The notes under the pieces are model-generated. The model made no database searches, was not told the DNA's origin, and worked only from the letters and a program-made list of their open reading frames with translations. Shown here piece after piece: positions 7,755 to 16,645 of a DNA stretch of 64,000 nucleotides. Both the position numbers and the translations under genes were made by a program. Within the stretch, counting starts at the first letter, position 1, and each line of letters opens with the position of its first letter. This DNA is from Luteipulveratus mongoliensis (GTDB lineage: Bacteria; Actinomycetota; Actinomycetes; Actinomycetales; Dermatophilaceae), in contig NZ_CP011112.1 in NCBI RefSeq assembly GCF_001190945.1, positions 4,650,001-4,714,000 on the forward strand, read 5' to 3'.

Positions 7755-9083
7755 CTAAGCGTCGCGGAACTCAGGACCCCTAGGACTCTTCGGACCGCGT
7801 GCGACCCACAACGAGATCAGGAAGATCACCGCGCAGATGACGGCCAGCGCTGGGCCGCTGCCCAGGTAGTCGATCTGCAGGAAAGTGAAGATCGCCAGGA
7901 GGATCCCCGTCGTGAACGCCCCGCCGAGCGCGATCGCGAGCCCACCGGCGCCACGCCACGGCTGCCGGCGCATGATCCCGATGACGAGCGGCACCAGTGA
8001 GAGCACAGCGAGCGCGAATGGGGCTGCCTGCAGGTAGATCAGTTGGCTCGGCCCGGTCAGCGATGTCGGCCGGCAACCCAGGACCGCTCGCCTGTGCCAC
8101 TCCCCGGACGGGGTGCGCTCAAGGGCGCCCTCCGACCCCGCCGCGACGACGACGTGCTCGCCATCGGGTCTCGGCACGATGAGCAGCGTCCTTAGGTCGA
8201 TCTGGACCGACTGGCCACTGCACACTCCGTGGTCCCGAGCCTTGAGCCGACGCTTCTGCTCGCGGGTGAAGGCGAACGCCGTAGACCACGCCGAGCTGGT
8301 CGGATCGCGGTGCTCGACTCGGTCGCGTCCCACGAGTCGGAAGCAGCCGAGCGCGTCTGAGCAGGCTGACCGCCCCGCGTCGGAACTCGTAGAGGGCTCA
8401 CCGTTGGCGGACGTCCAGGTCCGTCCCCCGTCGATGCTTCGCGCCCATCTGGGACGGACCGCGAGCGTCGAGCTCGCCGAGCCGGCCGTCGAGTTGTGCA
8501 CTGCAGAGGACACCTGGTGATCAAGGTCGCCATCAGTGCTGCCCACCTGCGCCCATACCGATCCCCCGTCGACGCGCACGTTGCTGACCTCCTGCTGCTC
8601 AGCGCAGCTGGTGGCTCCCACAGCGAGCGCGGCCAGCCCACACGTCACACCAGCGACGACGACTCGCGCGACCCGCGACCGAGACGCCCGCACCGCCGGT
8701 CGAGTAGCCCGGAGCGCTCGCGGAGGGCGTATCGAGACCCGCTGCAGATATACGACAACAGGTCCCAGCGCGACGAGCGCCACCAGGTCGGTCGGGTCGC
8801 GAAGGGTCACGCCGCCGAGGATCGGCGCTGCCGCCTCGGCCACTCCCGGCACGACTTTGAGAGCCACGAAGGCAAGGGCGACCATCAAAGCCGAGCGACC
8901 GGCGTACCCCGTGACGACGGCGAGCACCCAGGTGACCAGTACGACACCGGCGACATCGCTCAGCTTTCCGGTCCACCAGGTGCCGTACGCCGGTTTGAGG
9001 ACTTGATCGTTGACTGCGAGCAGCGCGACCGCACCGGTGAGCACCGGATGCGCCAGCAGCATCCATCGGCTCCCGCTGTCCAT
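7755..9083 (-). CDS. Membrane protein of unknown function with an Asp-box-containing external domain
   Basis: A 442-aa protein I do not recognise. Hydrophobic segments at about 10-30, 40-60, 65-85 and 95-115 are followed by another near 140-155, then a soluble region of about 180 residues, then three C-terminal segments (APFALAVLSLVPLVIG, GGLAIALGGAFTTGILL, ALAVICAVIFLISLWV). The soluble part contains SIDGGRTWTS, a typical Asp-box (S-x-D-G-G-x-T-W) of sialidase/BNR beta-propellers, plus several cysteines, so it may be an extracytoplasmic sensor or binding domain (inference). A dispersed repeat (8698-8739) encodes RVSIRPPRALRATRP between the fourth and fifth segments. CAGACT plus 6 nt precedes the ATG. 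Confidence 0.75.
   Translation of the reverse strand: MDSGSRWMLLAHPVLTGAVALLAVNDQVLKPAYGTWWTGKLSDVAGVVLVTWVLAVVTGYAGRSALMVALAFVALKVVPGVAEAAAPILGGVTLRDPTDLVALVALGPVVVYLQRVSIRPPRALRATRPAVRASRSRVARVVVAGVTCGLAALAVGATSCAEQQEVSNVRVDGGSVWAQVGSTDGDLDHQVSSAVHNSTAGSASSTLAVRPRWARSIDGGRTWTSANGEPSTSSDAGRSACSDALGCFRLVGRDRVEHRDPTSSAWSTAFAFTREQKRRLKARDHGVCSGQSVQIDLRTLLIVPRPDGEHVVVAAGSEGALERTPSGEWHRRAVLGCRPTSLTGPSQLIYLQAAPFALAVLSLVPLVIGIMRRQPWRGAGGLAIALGGAFTTGILLAIFTFLQIDYLGSGPALAVICAVIFLISLWVARGPKSPRGPEFRDA
8698..8739. repeat. Second copy of the GGTCGAGTAG...TATCGAGACC element, inside a membrane-protein gene
   Basis: A 42-bp copy, 2 bp shorter than the one at 5351-5394 but with the same ends and core (GGAGCGCT). 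It is read without a stop in the minus-strand gene. On the gene's strand it begins in the same frame (V-S-I-R), but the 2-bp length difference changes the exit frame. Confidence 0.85.
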
Positions 9084-9157
9084 GGCAGCAGTCTGTGGGG
9101 CAACGCGTCAGGACACAGGCCCTCACAGCGCATCGAAGCCGTCTTGGTACCGAGCCG

Positions 9158-9658
9158 TCATCGTCCGGTTTGCCCGTCGATCAGCTCGCGAAGGATGTCG
9201 GCGTGCCCGGCGTGGCGGCCGGTCTCCTCGATCATGTGGGTCAACGCCCACCGCAGCGTCGGGGCCTTGTCGCTCGCCTTCGGCCGCCAGGACGTGCCGC
9301 CGAGATCGGTCGCAGCGGCGATCACCGCGTTGGCCTCCTCGACCGCCTCGCGATAGCCGGCGACCACGACGTCGACGGAATCGGCGTCGACGGCCCGAAA
9401 GGTCGCCGGCCAGCTGCGGACGTGCTCGCCCAGGAACAGGGACCGTTCGACGTGGGTGAGGTGGTTGACCAGCCCGAGCAGGTTGGTCCCTGACGGGACG
9501 CCGGCCCGACGCACCTGCGGCTCCGGCACGCCGTCGACCTTCGCCGCCACCGAGGCGCGGAGGTAGTCGAGGAACCCGAGCAGCACGTCCTGCTCGGAGC
9601 TCCCCGTCCTCGGCGGAGGCTGGTCGCGTCGTCGAGTGGAGGTCGTTGGTCGGGTCAT
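9158..9658 (-). CDS. DinB-like (DUF664-type) protein
   Basis: A 166-aa four-helix-bundle protein. HLTHVERSLFLGEHV supplies one likely metal-binding His, and TLRWALTHMIEETGRHAGHADILRELIDG is the characteristic C-terminal helix of actinobacterial DUF664/DinB proteins with three further His. Such proteins may be metal-dependent thiol transferases (mycothiol-linked in some relatives) or of unknown function. I chose the ATG at 9658; a frame extending to 9718 has an unusual Arg/Pro-rich start. A second DinB-like protein lies at 13912-14493. Confidence 0.78.
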   Translation of the reverse strand: MTRPTTSTRRRDQPPPRTGSSEQDVLLGFLDYLRASVAAKVDGVPEPQVRRAGVPSGTNLLGLVNHLTHVERSLFLGEHVRSWPATFRAVDADSVDVVVAGYREAVEEANAVIAAATDLGGTSWRPKASDKAPTLRWALTHMIEETGRHAGHADILRELIDGQTGR

Positions 9659-9721
9659 GTGCTGACCCTGACTCGAGGCGACCACCGAACGCACGCCCGC
9701 TTGCGGGTTCGGCAACATGCG

Positions 9722-10996
9722 TCAGGCGCCGACCGGCTCCAGGTCGTCGATCGTCCGGGTGCTGATGTTGGGTGAGCCGAGGAGCCACAGGAACGACAGC
9801 GAGCCGCCGATCCCTGCCGCGATCATGGTCGGGCCGATGCCGAGCAGCTCGCCGCCGAGGCCGCCGACGACCGCGCCGAGTGGCCGGATCCCGTAGTTGA
9901 CCGTGGAGTACGCGCCGGACACCCGGCTGCGCATGAAGTCCGGCGTGACTGCAGCCTGGAGCGCGTTGTTGTTGATGTCGTAGAGCATCACGCCGCCCGC
10001 GCTGATGAACTCGACAAGGGCCAGCGTGCCGGCCCTGGCCCACACCGGTCCGCCCGCGATCGGCACGAGCGCGAACGGCGCACAGAAGAGCACCGCACCG
10101 AGCGCGATCGTCGGACCGACGCCGAGCCGCCGCGCCACACGAGCCGCGAGCAGGGCGCCCAGCAGACCACCGGTGGCGCCGATTCCGAACGCCAGGCCGA
10201 TCACGCCGGCTGACAGGTGCAGGTTCCGGCTGGCGAACAGGATGATCAGCGCGCTCGCGACGAAGCTGAAGAAGTTGATCGTGGTCGAGCAGCGCAGGGA
10301 GGCCTTGAGGTAGGGGTGCCTGAGGACGAACCGCATCCCTTCGCGCGACTTGTGCAGCAAGCTCTCATCCGAGGTCTCGCGCTCGCGCATGCTCTCGTCG
10401 ACCTTGACGCGTCGCGTCAGGAAGGCCGCGACGAAGAACGACACGGCGTCCACGAGGATCGCGATCGGTGCGGTCAGTAGTTGGATCAGCCCACCGGCGA
10501 GTGCCGGTCCAACGATGAAGGAACCCGAACGCGTCGTACTGACAAGGGAATTCGCCTCGAGGTACTGGTCACGCCGCACCAGGGAGACGAAGAACGAGGA
10601 GTACGACGTCTGGTAGAAGACACTCGCCGCGCCCGCAATCAGAGCCACCGCGAACAGCTGCCCGAGCGTGATCGCTCCCACGTAGTGGGCGATGGGCAGG
10701 CTGAGCATGGTCAGACCCTGGAGGGCATCGGCCCACACCATGACGCGCTGCTTGCGCGCCTGACTGTCGACCCAGGCCCCGACGAACAGCGACATCAGGT
10801 TGGGCAACCAAACCGCCGCAGTCAGGAGGCCGACCGCGGTCGGGCCGGCGTGCAGCATCGTCACGGCGATCAGCGGGAGCGCCAGCTCGGTGACGCGGTC
10901 GCCCACCTCGGAGATGGTCTGCCCGCCCCAGTAGGTCGCGAACTGACGGTTGCGCCAGAGCGCGACCTTGGGCTTCGCGGCTGTGGTGTCAGTCAT
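9722..10996 (-). CDS. MFS transporter (EntS/MefA-like)
   Basis: A 424-aa permease with about 12 transmembrane segments. It begins LWRNRQFATYWGGQTISEVGDRVTELALPL, the usual start of the EntS/macrolide-efflux (MFS_3) group, and continues with the intracellular loop VDSQARKQRVMVWAD. Likely an exporter; substrate unknown. Its start overlaps the end of the upstream ArsR-type regulator gene by 4 bp (ATGA), so both are co-transcribed and probably co-regulated. Confidence 0.88.
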   Translation of the reverse strand: MTDTTAAKPKVALWRNRQFATYWGGQTISEVGDRVTELALPLIAVTMLHAGPTAVGLLTAAVWLPNLMSLFVGAWVDSQARKQRVMVWADALQGLTMLSLPIAHYVGAITLGQLFAVALIAGAASVFYQTSYSSFFVSLVRRDQYLEANSLVSTTRSGSFIVGPALAGGLIQLLTAPIAILVDAVSFFVAAFLTRRVKVDESMRERETSDESLLHKSREGMRFVLRHPYLKASLRCSTTINFFSFVASALIILFASRNLHLSAGVIGLAFGIGATGGLLGALLAARVARRLGVGPTIALGAVLFCAPFALVPIAGGPVWARAGTLALVEFISAGGVMLYDINNNALQAAVTPDFMRSRVSGAYSTVNYGIRPLGAVVGGLGGELLGIGPTMIAAGIGGSLSFLWLLGSPNISTRTIDDLEPVGA

Positions 10997-11601
10997 GGCG
11001 TTGTTCCTTCGGGATCGGACTCGGACTCCTCCGGAGCCGTGGGAAGGACGTGCCGGATGAGCCGTACGATGCGCGCGCCCTCCGGGACCGCGCTGGCCTC
11101 GGCGTCCTTGCGCAGGACGTACGGCGTCAGCAGCTGCTCGATGGCCGACTCGATGCCCTTGAGCTCTTCGAGGGTGACGAGAACGGTCGTGTTGGCTCGC
11201 CCGGCGACGGCGCCCCAGTCGGGCTCGAGCAGCGGCTCGACGTCCCGCGTCCAGTCGCCGACCATGTCGCCCTCGACCTGCCGCATCACGGCCGACAGCG
11301 CCCGGTGGGCCTCCCGGCCTTCCTCATCGGTCGCCACGAACCGGAGGCCACGCGAAGCCGCCTCCCACCAGCGCTCTCGGCCGGTCCCCTCTCTCTGGGA
11401 GTCGCGGACCAGGCCGTGCTTGGCGAGGTGCCGGAGGTGCCAGCTGGTCACCGATGGGGAAGCCCCGACCTCCTCGGACAGGCCGGTCGCGGTGTTGGGG
11501 CCGTGCCGTTGCAGACGGGTCAGGATCGCGAGGCGCACCGGATGGGCGAGCGCCCGCATGCCCTGAGCGTCCAGCTCGATGTCGCCGTACGGATTCGCCA
11601 T
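10993..11601 (-). CDS. ArsR-type winged-helix regulator
   Basis: About 202 aa. The N-terminal winged helix MRALAHPVRLAILTRLQRHG...SVTSWHLRHLAKHGLVRD is of the ArsR/HTH_20 type; a C-terminal helical part of about 110 residues resembles regulators paired with MFS_3 exporters. No cysteine metal site is seen, so it probably senses an organic ligand. I chose the ATG at 11601 (MANPYGDIELD); a frame extending to 11646 would run through the operator. It is the first gene of an operon with the MFS transporter. Confidence 0.82.
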   Translation of the reverse strand: MANPYGDIELDAQGMRALAHPVRLAILTRLQRHGPNTATGLSEEVGASPSVTSWHLRHLAKHGLVRDSQREGTGRERWWEAASRGLRFVATDEEGREAHRALSAVMRQVEGDMVGDWTRDVEPLLEPDWGAVAGRANTTVLVTLEELKGIESAIEQLLTPYVLRKDAEASAVPEGARIVRLIRHVLPTAPEESESDPEGTTP

Positions 11602-11615
11602 CAGATGTCCAAACG

Positions 11616-11645
11616 TGAGAGAACTGTATCGAGAGGACTCTCTCA
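11616..11645. promoter_or_regulatory. Inverted repeat upstream of the ArsR/MFS operon
   Basis: TGAGAGA (11616-11622) and TCTCTCA (11639-11645) form an inverted repeat with a 16-bp spacer that holds a third GAGAG motif and, on the minus strand, the -10-like TACAGT. The position, 15 bp before the regulator start, suits autoregulation. Confidence 0.5.
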
Positions 11646-11669
11646 TAATTCGAGTGGCCCGACAACGTC

Positions 11670-11675
11670 TAGGCT
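11670..11675 (+). promoter_or_regulatory. -10 hexamer TAGGCT, leaderless start of the helicase-associated gene
   Basis: TAGGCT is followed by exactly 6 nt and the GTG start at 11682, with no ribosome site. The mRNA would start at or next to the start codon. Confidence 0.6.
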
Positions 11676-11681
11676 GATCCG

Positions 11682-13895
11682 GTGCCTGAGCCTGTACGCA
11701 GCTACGCGGATGACCTCCGCGGCCGCGCTGACCACCAGCTGCAAGAGCTGGTCCGTCGGCGCCCTGACCTGGCTCGTCCGGCTCCCGTCGACCTGACCGC
11801 CCTGGCCGCCCGGGCGGCGACTCGTCCCAGCACCCAGCGCGCGCTCGAGCAGATCGACGCGGATCTGCTGCACGTCATCGAGGCCGTCCTGGTGGCCGGC
11901 CACTCCGGTCCGGCCGCAGCCGCACTCCTGTCCGTCGACGAGTCCGCGCTCGCCGAGCCACTCCATGAGCTGTGGCGCCTCGGCATCCTGTGGCAGTCGG
12001 CCGAAGGCATGCGCCCCGCACGCGCCATCGGCGAGATCCTCACTCACCCGGCGCATCTCGGCCCACCGGCCGCGGAGCTCGGGGTGCGGCCTCCTGCCGA
12101 CGTGACGGCGGTCGTACGCACTCTCGGTGAGCCCGCGACCAAGGTCCTGGACCGCCTGCGCTGGAGCGCGCCGCGAGCCACCTTCGAAGGTCCGGCCCTG
12201 ACGGCCGCGCGCGACGAGCTGGTGGCAGCCGGCCTGATGGTTCAGGTGGACGACACCGATGGCGTACTCCCCCGCGAGGTACAGCTCGCGCTGCGGGACG
12301 GGCGGCTCTACGAGCATGGCCTTCAGGCCCCGACCGGCTCGGTCGCCACGCGTCCGATGCCGGACGTCGACGCCGCTGCGGGCGCTGAAGTGCTCGAGCT
12401 GCTCTGGCGCGTCGAGGAGCTCGCCCGCGCCTGGGAAATCAACCCACCGCGGGTGCTCCGCGCCGGCGGCCTGTCCGTACGCGACCACAAGACTGCGTCC
12501 CAGGTCATGGAGACCACGCTCGAGCAGTCCGCGTTCATCATCGAAATGGCTTGCGCTGCAGGGCTTTTCGCGCAGGACAACGGACTCGAACCCGCCTGGG
12601 CACCGACGTCGGCGTACGACGAGTGGTCCCTTCGCGAGGCATCGCGCCGTTGGGCTCTGCTCGCCCAGACGTGGTGGCAGACCACGCGCGCTCCGTCGGT
12701 GATCACGCAGGGCAGCGCAGGCGGGCCGGTCAACGTGCTGAGCGACATCGTCACCTGGCCGCTCATGCGAGGTCGCCGACACGACGTCCTGCGGGTCCTC
12801 GCTGACCTGCCCGAGGGCTCGGCCCCCGAGCTGCACGACGTGGACGCCTACCTGCACTGGCGTCGCCCGCTGCGGCTCCCGGAGGGCGCACCGACGCGCG
12901 CGGACGTGGTGCTCCAGGAGGCCGCGTGGCTCGGTGTCACTGGTCGCGGGGCGCTCTCCTCGGCCGGTCACGCCCTCATCGCCGGTGACGAGGTCGCCGC
13001 AGTGATGGCCAAGCACCTGCCGACTCCGGTTGACCACATCCTGCTCCAGGCCGACCTGACGGCCATCGCTCCCGGACCGCTCGAGGACGACCTCGGACGC
13101 TTCATGCGAGTCGCCGCAGACGTCGAGTCACGTGGTGGCGCAACGGTTTTCCGCTTCACCCCGTCGAGTGTGCGGCGCGCGCTCGACACCGGGTTGTCGG
13201 CCGCGGACGTGATCGCGCACATCACCGCTGCCAGTCGTACGCCGGTGCCTCAGCCGCTGGACTATCTCGTCGGTGACGTCGCTCGCCGTCACGGCCAGGC
13301 GCGCGTCGGGTCAGTCGGGTCCTACGTCCGCAGCGACGACGAGACCGCGCTGGGCGCGATGCTGGCCGACCGTGAGCTCGCTCCGCTTCAGCTGCGACGG
13401 ATCGCCCCGACGGTGCTCGTCTCGCCCGTGCCGGCCGGCACGGTGCTGGACCTGTTGCGCGATCACGAGCACACCCCCGTCGCCGAGACGTCCGACGGCG
13501 GACTGGTGCTCACCGCACGCGAGGCGCGCAGGGCGCCCGCCCGGCGTACGAATGCCCGGCCCGTCGCCGTCGAGCAGGTGGACGAGCAGGCGGCCGAGAC
13601 CTTGATCGCGGCCCTGCGACGACGGGAGGCCAGTGAGGCGGAGCGGACCCTCACCCAGCAAGGGCCGCGCATTCCCGAGACCGATCCGACCTCGACCGTG
13701 ACGATGCTGCAGGACGCCTCGGCCGAGCACGTCGCCGTCTGGATCGGCTACGTCGACGAGACGGGTGCGACGCGGCGCGCGCTGTTCCGGCCCGAGCGGG
13801 TCGACGGCGGACGCGCCGTGGGCACGATCGACGGCTCACCGGCGCGGCGGACCTTCGTGGTCCACCGCATCACCGGCGTCGCGCCGGCCGTCTGA
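11682..13895 (+). CDS. Helicase-associated domain protein, XPB partner (Rv0862c-like)
   Basis: A 737-aa protein of the actinobacterial family related to the N-terminal regulatory region of XPB/Ssl2 helicases. Characteristic parts are the N-terminal LQELVRRRPDL...PVDLTALAARAATR helical region and the middle section HILLQADLTAIAPGPLEDDLGRFMRVAADVE, followed by a helicase C-terminal-like region and a WYL-like tail (AVWIGYVDETGATRRALFRPERV). No ATPase motifs are present. In mycobacteria the homolog is adjacent to the XPB gene; here xpb lies 3.8 kb downstream on the same strand with unrelated genes between. Presumed role in DNA repair or transcription-coupled remodelling together with XPB. Confidence 0.82.
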   Translation: MPEPVRSYADDLRGRADHQLQELVRRRPDLARPAPVDLTALAARAATRPSTQRALEQIDADLLHVIEAVLVAGHSGPAAAALLSVDESALAEPLHELWRLGILWQSAEGMRPARAIGEILTHPAHLGPPAAELGVRPPADVTAVVRTLGEPATKVLDRLRWSAPRATFEGPALTAARDELVAAGLMVQVDDTDGVLPREVQLALRDGRLYEHGLQAPTGSVATRPMPDVDAAAGAEVLELLWRVEELARAWEINPPRVLRAGGLSVRDHKTASQVMETTLEQSAFIIEMACAAGLFAQDNGLEPAWAPTSAYDEWSLREASRRWALLAQTWWQTTRAPSVITQGSAGGPVNVLSDIVTWPLMRGRRHDVLRVLADLPEGSAPELHDVDAYLHWRRPLRLPEGAPTRADVVLQEAAWLGVTGRGALSSAGHALIAGDEVAAVMAKHLPTPVDHILLQADLTAIAPGPLEDDLGRFMRVAADVESRGGATVFRFTPSSVRRALDTGLSAADVIAHITAASRTPVPQPLDYLVGDVARRHGQARVGSVGSYVRSDDETALGAMLADRELAPLQLRRIAPTVLVSPVPAGTVLDLLRDHEHTPVAETSDGGLVLTAREARRAPARRTNARPVAVEQVDEQAAETLIAALRRREASEAERTLTQQGPRIPETDPTSTVTMLQDASAEHVAVWIGYVDETGATRRALFRPERVDGGRAVGTIDGSPARRTFVVHRITGVAPAV

Positions 13896-13911
13896 CCTCA
13901 TCGACTCCGCG

Positions 13912-14493
13912 TCAGCTGCGTGCGCGGTAGAGGTCGCGCAGCACGCTGATCTCCGCGCCGTGGGCGATCAGCTCGCGGTTCATGTGCAGCACCAGGTGGC
14001 CGAACGGCGCGGCCTGGTCGATCTCGGTCGCCTGCGACAGCCCGACCGTGAACACCTGCTCCTCGTCGAGGTCCGCGATCGCCTGCTGCCACGCGTCGAT
14101 CTGTCGGGTCAGCGCGGCGACCGCGTCCTGCGCGTTGCTGGCGAAGTCGACGCTGTCGCGACGCTTCTCGTGGCCACCGAAGGTGTGCTCGTAGCGCTCG
14201 AAGAACGCCTCGGTCAGGTGCGCGATGAGCCAAGCGATGGTGCGCGTACGACCGTCCGAGCCGTCGTCCGGCGGCCACTCCATGACCCACTCGCCCGCTC
14301 CGACCAGATGGTCAGCGGGCTGGGCCCCGTCACGCCGGCGCACGCTCCAGGCCCCGGGCGCCGGCTCCCAGGCCCATTCCTCGTCGGACAGGTCGTCCAG
14401 GGCGCCGCTCAGCACCAGCCACGAGAAGCCGAGCTGACTGCGCACCATGGCCATCGCAGTCGGCCGCTGCAGCATCGTCCAGTCGAAGTCCAT
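13912..14493 (-). CDS. DinB-like protein
   Basis: A 193-aa DinB superfamily protein: SQLGFSWLVLSGALDDLSDEEWAWEPAPGAWSV at the N-terminus is the typical DinB start, WLIAHLTEAFFERYEHTFG gives the first metal-ligand His, and FGHLVLHMNRELIAHGAEI gives the C-terminal His residues. The enzymatic role is unknown; family members bind divalent metal and some are thiol transferases. It is convergent with the helicase-associated gene, leaving 16 bp between the stops. Confidence 0.8.
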   Translation of the reverse strand: MDFDWTMLQRPTAMAMVRSQLGFSWLVLSGALDDLSDEEWAWEPAPGAWSVRRRDGAQPADHLVGAGEWVMEWPPDDGSDGRTRTIAWLIAHLTEAFFERYEHTFGGHEKRRDSVDFASNAQDAVAALTRQIDAWQQAIADLDEEQVFTVGLSQATEIDQAAPFGHLVLHMNRELIAHGAEISVLRDLYRARS

Positions 14494-14535
14494 GCGCTCA
14501 CCCTGGCAGGAAGGACGGACACTGGGCCGGCGATC

Positions 14536-14552
14536 GCCCCACCCAGTGGGGC
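14536..14552. terminator. Short GC-rich hairpin
   Basis: GCCCCAC and GTGGGGC form a 7-bp stem with a 3-nt loop, 84 bp before a much longer hairpin ends. Possibly part of a double terminator of the minus-strand M13 operon. Confidence 0.4.
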
Positions 14553-14572
14553 CCGTCGATCAGAAGAGGGCT

Positions 14573-14623
14573 TTCGCGCACTGTGCACTGCCCCGTCAGG
14601 TGGGGCAGTGCACAGTGCGCGAA
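14573..14623. terminator. Perfect 22-bp-arm hairpin downstream of the M13 peptidase operon
   Basis: Arms 14573-14594 and 14602-14623 are fully complementary with a 7-nt loop. On the minus strand it lies about 75 bp after the peptidase stop and before the next minus-strand gene, so it most likely terminates the HMG-CoA lyase/M13 operon. Confidence 0.6.
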
Positions 14624-14695
14624 TAGGGGCCCTCGTCGAGCTCCGCCCCACGTGATGAGGCGCATGTCTCGACGAGCGCGGCGACAAAGGGCCGG

Positions 14696-16645
14696 CTAGA
14701 AGATGCGGACCTGGTCGGCCTCGGCGAGGTGCATCGCGTCGCCGGGCTGCACATCGAACGTCTCGTGGAACTCGGTCAGGTTGCGGGCGACGTTGGCGCG
14801 CTGGTCGGTCGGGCTGTGCGGGTCGATCGTCAGCAGCCGCTTGGCCTCGGCCTCGCGCGCCTTGCCGCACCACACCTGCGCCCAGCCCATGAAGAACCGC
14901 TGGTTGCCGGTGAAGCCGTCCAGCTCGGGCGACGGCGTCTGCTCCTGGGCGATCTGGAACGCCTTGTAGCCGATCGTCAGGCCGCCGAGGTCGCCGATGT
15001 TCTCGCCGACGGTCAGCTCGCCGTTGACCTTGTTGCCCGGCGCGTCCAGCGGCTCCAGCTCGTTGAACTGCTCGATGAGCTTCTGGGCGAGCGCGTCGAA
15101 GGCGGAGCGGTCGTCTTCGGTCCACCAGTCCGTCAGGCTGCCGTCGCCGTCGTAGCGCGAGCCCTGGTCGTCGAACCCGTGGCCCACCTCGTGGCCGATG
15201 ACCGCGCCGATCCCGCCGTAGTTGACCGCGTCGTCGGCGTCGACGTCGAAGAACGGCGGCTGCAGGATCGCGGCCGGGAAGACGATCTCGTTCATGACGG
15301 GCATGTAGTACGCGTTGACCGTCTGCGGCGTCATGAACCACTCCTGAGAGTCGACCTCCTCGCCGACACGGTTGAGCATCCGGTCGACCTCCCAGGCGGC
15401 CGCGCGAGCAACGTTGCCGACCAGGTCGTCGGCGCGAATCTCGATGGCGGAGTAGTCCTTCCACTCATCGGGGTAGCCGATCTTGGGCGTGAACTTCGAC
15501 AGCTTGTCCAGCGCCTTCGCCTGGGTCTGCTCGCCCATCCAGGGCAGCCCGCCCTCGAAGTCGCGTCGGAACGCCTCGAGCAGGTTGGCGACCAGCGTCA
15601 CCATCCGCTCCTTGGCGTGTGGCGGGAAGTGCTTCTCGACGTAGAGCTGGCCGGCCGCCTCGCCAATGAGCGACTCGACGAGCTCGACGCCGCGCTTCCA
15701 CCGCTCCTTGAGCTCGGGGATGCCGGACAGGGTGCGGCCGGCGAAGTCGAACTGCTCCTCGACCATCGCCTTCGTCAGGTAGGACGCACGGTCCGAGACC
15801 AGGCGCCAGGTCAGCCACGCGCGCCAGGTCTCGATCGGCTCGTCGCGCAGCGCCTCGGCGAAACCCGTGAGGTACGAGGGCTGCTCGACGTTGGCGGGGT
15901 CCAGCACTGTGGCGTCCGCACCGATGCCGTCGAGCCAAGCGTCCCAGTCGACACCCGGGGTGAGCGCCTCGATCTCGGCGCGCGACAGCTTGTTGTACGT
16001 CTTCACCGCGTCCCGGGACTTCACCCGGTCCCAGTGCGACTTCGCGAGCCGGGTCTCGAGTGCCATCACGGTGTCTGCGAGGCCGGCGTCCAGACCCGCG
16101 AGCCCGAGCAGCCGACCGATGTGCGCGACGTACTGCTCACGCACCTCGGCGTGGGCGTCCTCGCGGTAGTAGGACTCGTCGGGCAGGCCGATGCCGTCCT
16201 GCACGACGTAGAGGACGTTGCGCTGCGGGTCCTTGGCGTCAGCGATCGAGTAGAACCCGACGAAGCCGGACACCCCGGTGCGCTGCCACTGCCCGATCAG
16301 CCGGAGCACGTCGCTCGACGACTGCGCGGCCTCGACCTTGGCGAGGTCGTCGGCCAGCGGCTGGACACCCAGCTCCTCGGCGCGCGCCTCGTCCATGAAG
16401 GAGGTGTAGAGGTCACCGACCTTGCGGCGGGGCGTCCCCGCCTCGGCGTCGGACTGGGCAGCGTCCTGGATGATCTCGCGCATGGCGGCCTCGGAGGCCT
16501 CGCGGAGTCGGTCGAACGAGCCGAATCGTGCACGGTCAGAAGGGATCTCGGTCTGCTCACGCCACGTGCCGTTGACGAACCCGAACAGGTTGTCCTGCGG
16601 CCGCACCGAGCGGTCGAAGTTCTCGAGTGCGAGTCCGGACTTCAT
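14696..16645 (-). CDS. M13 family zinc metallopeptidase (neprilysin/PepO-like)
   Basis: A 649-aa peptidase. The zinc site VIGHEVGHGFDDQGSRYD holds the HExxH glutamate and two His; the third ligand Glu lies in VGENIGDLGGLTIGYKA, and NAYYMPVMNEIVFPAAILQPPFF is the M13 substrate-binding strand. The N-terminal region (PQDNLFGFVNGTW) and the C-terminus lacking the eukaryotic CxxW are normal for bacterial members. No signal peptide is visible, so the enzyme is probably cytoplasmic, cleaving oligopeptides. AAGGAG precedes the ATG, which overlaps the lyase stop by 4 bp (ATGA). Confidence 0.93.
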   Translation of the reverse strand: MKSGLALENFDRSVRPQDNLFGFVNGTWREQTEIPSDRARFGSFDRLREASEAAMREIIQDAAQSDAEAGTPRRKVGDLYTSFMDEARAEELGVQPLADDLAKVEAAQSSSDVLRLIGQWQRTGVSGFVGFYSIADAKDPQRNVLYVVQDGIGLPDESYYREDAHAEVREQYVAHIGRLLGLAGLDAGLADTVMALETRLAKSHWDRVKSRDAVKTYNKLSRAEIEALTPGVDWDAWLDGIGADATVLDPANVEQPSYLTGFAEALRDEPIETWRAWLTWRLVSDRASYLTKAMVEEQFDFAGRTLSGIPELKERWKRGVELVESLIGEAAGQLYVEKHFPPHAKERMVTLVANLLEAFRRDFEGGLPWMGEQTQAKALDKLSKFTPKIGYPDEWKDYSAIEIRADDLVGNVARAAAWEVDRMLNRVGEEVDSQEWFMTPQTVNAYYMPVMNEIVFPAAILQPPFFDVDADDAVNYGGIGAVIGHEVGHGFDDQGSRYDGDGSLTDWWTEDDRSAFDALAQKLIEQFNELEPLDAPGNKVNGELTVGENIGDLGGLTIGYKAFQIAQEQTPSPELDGFTGNQRFFMGWAQVWCGKAREAEAKRLLTIDPHSPTDQRANVARNLTEFHETFDVQPGDAMHLAEADQVRIF

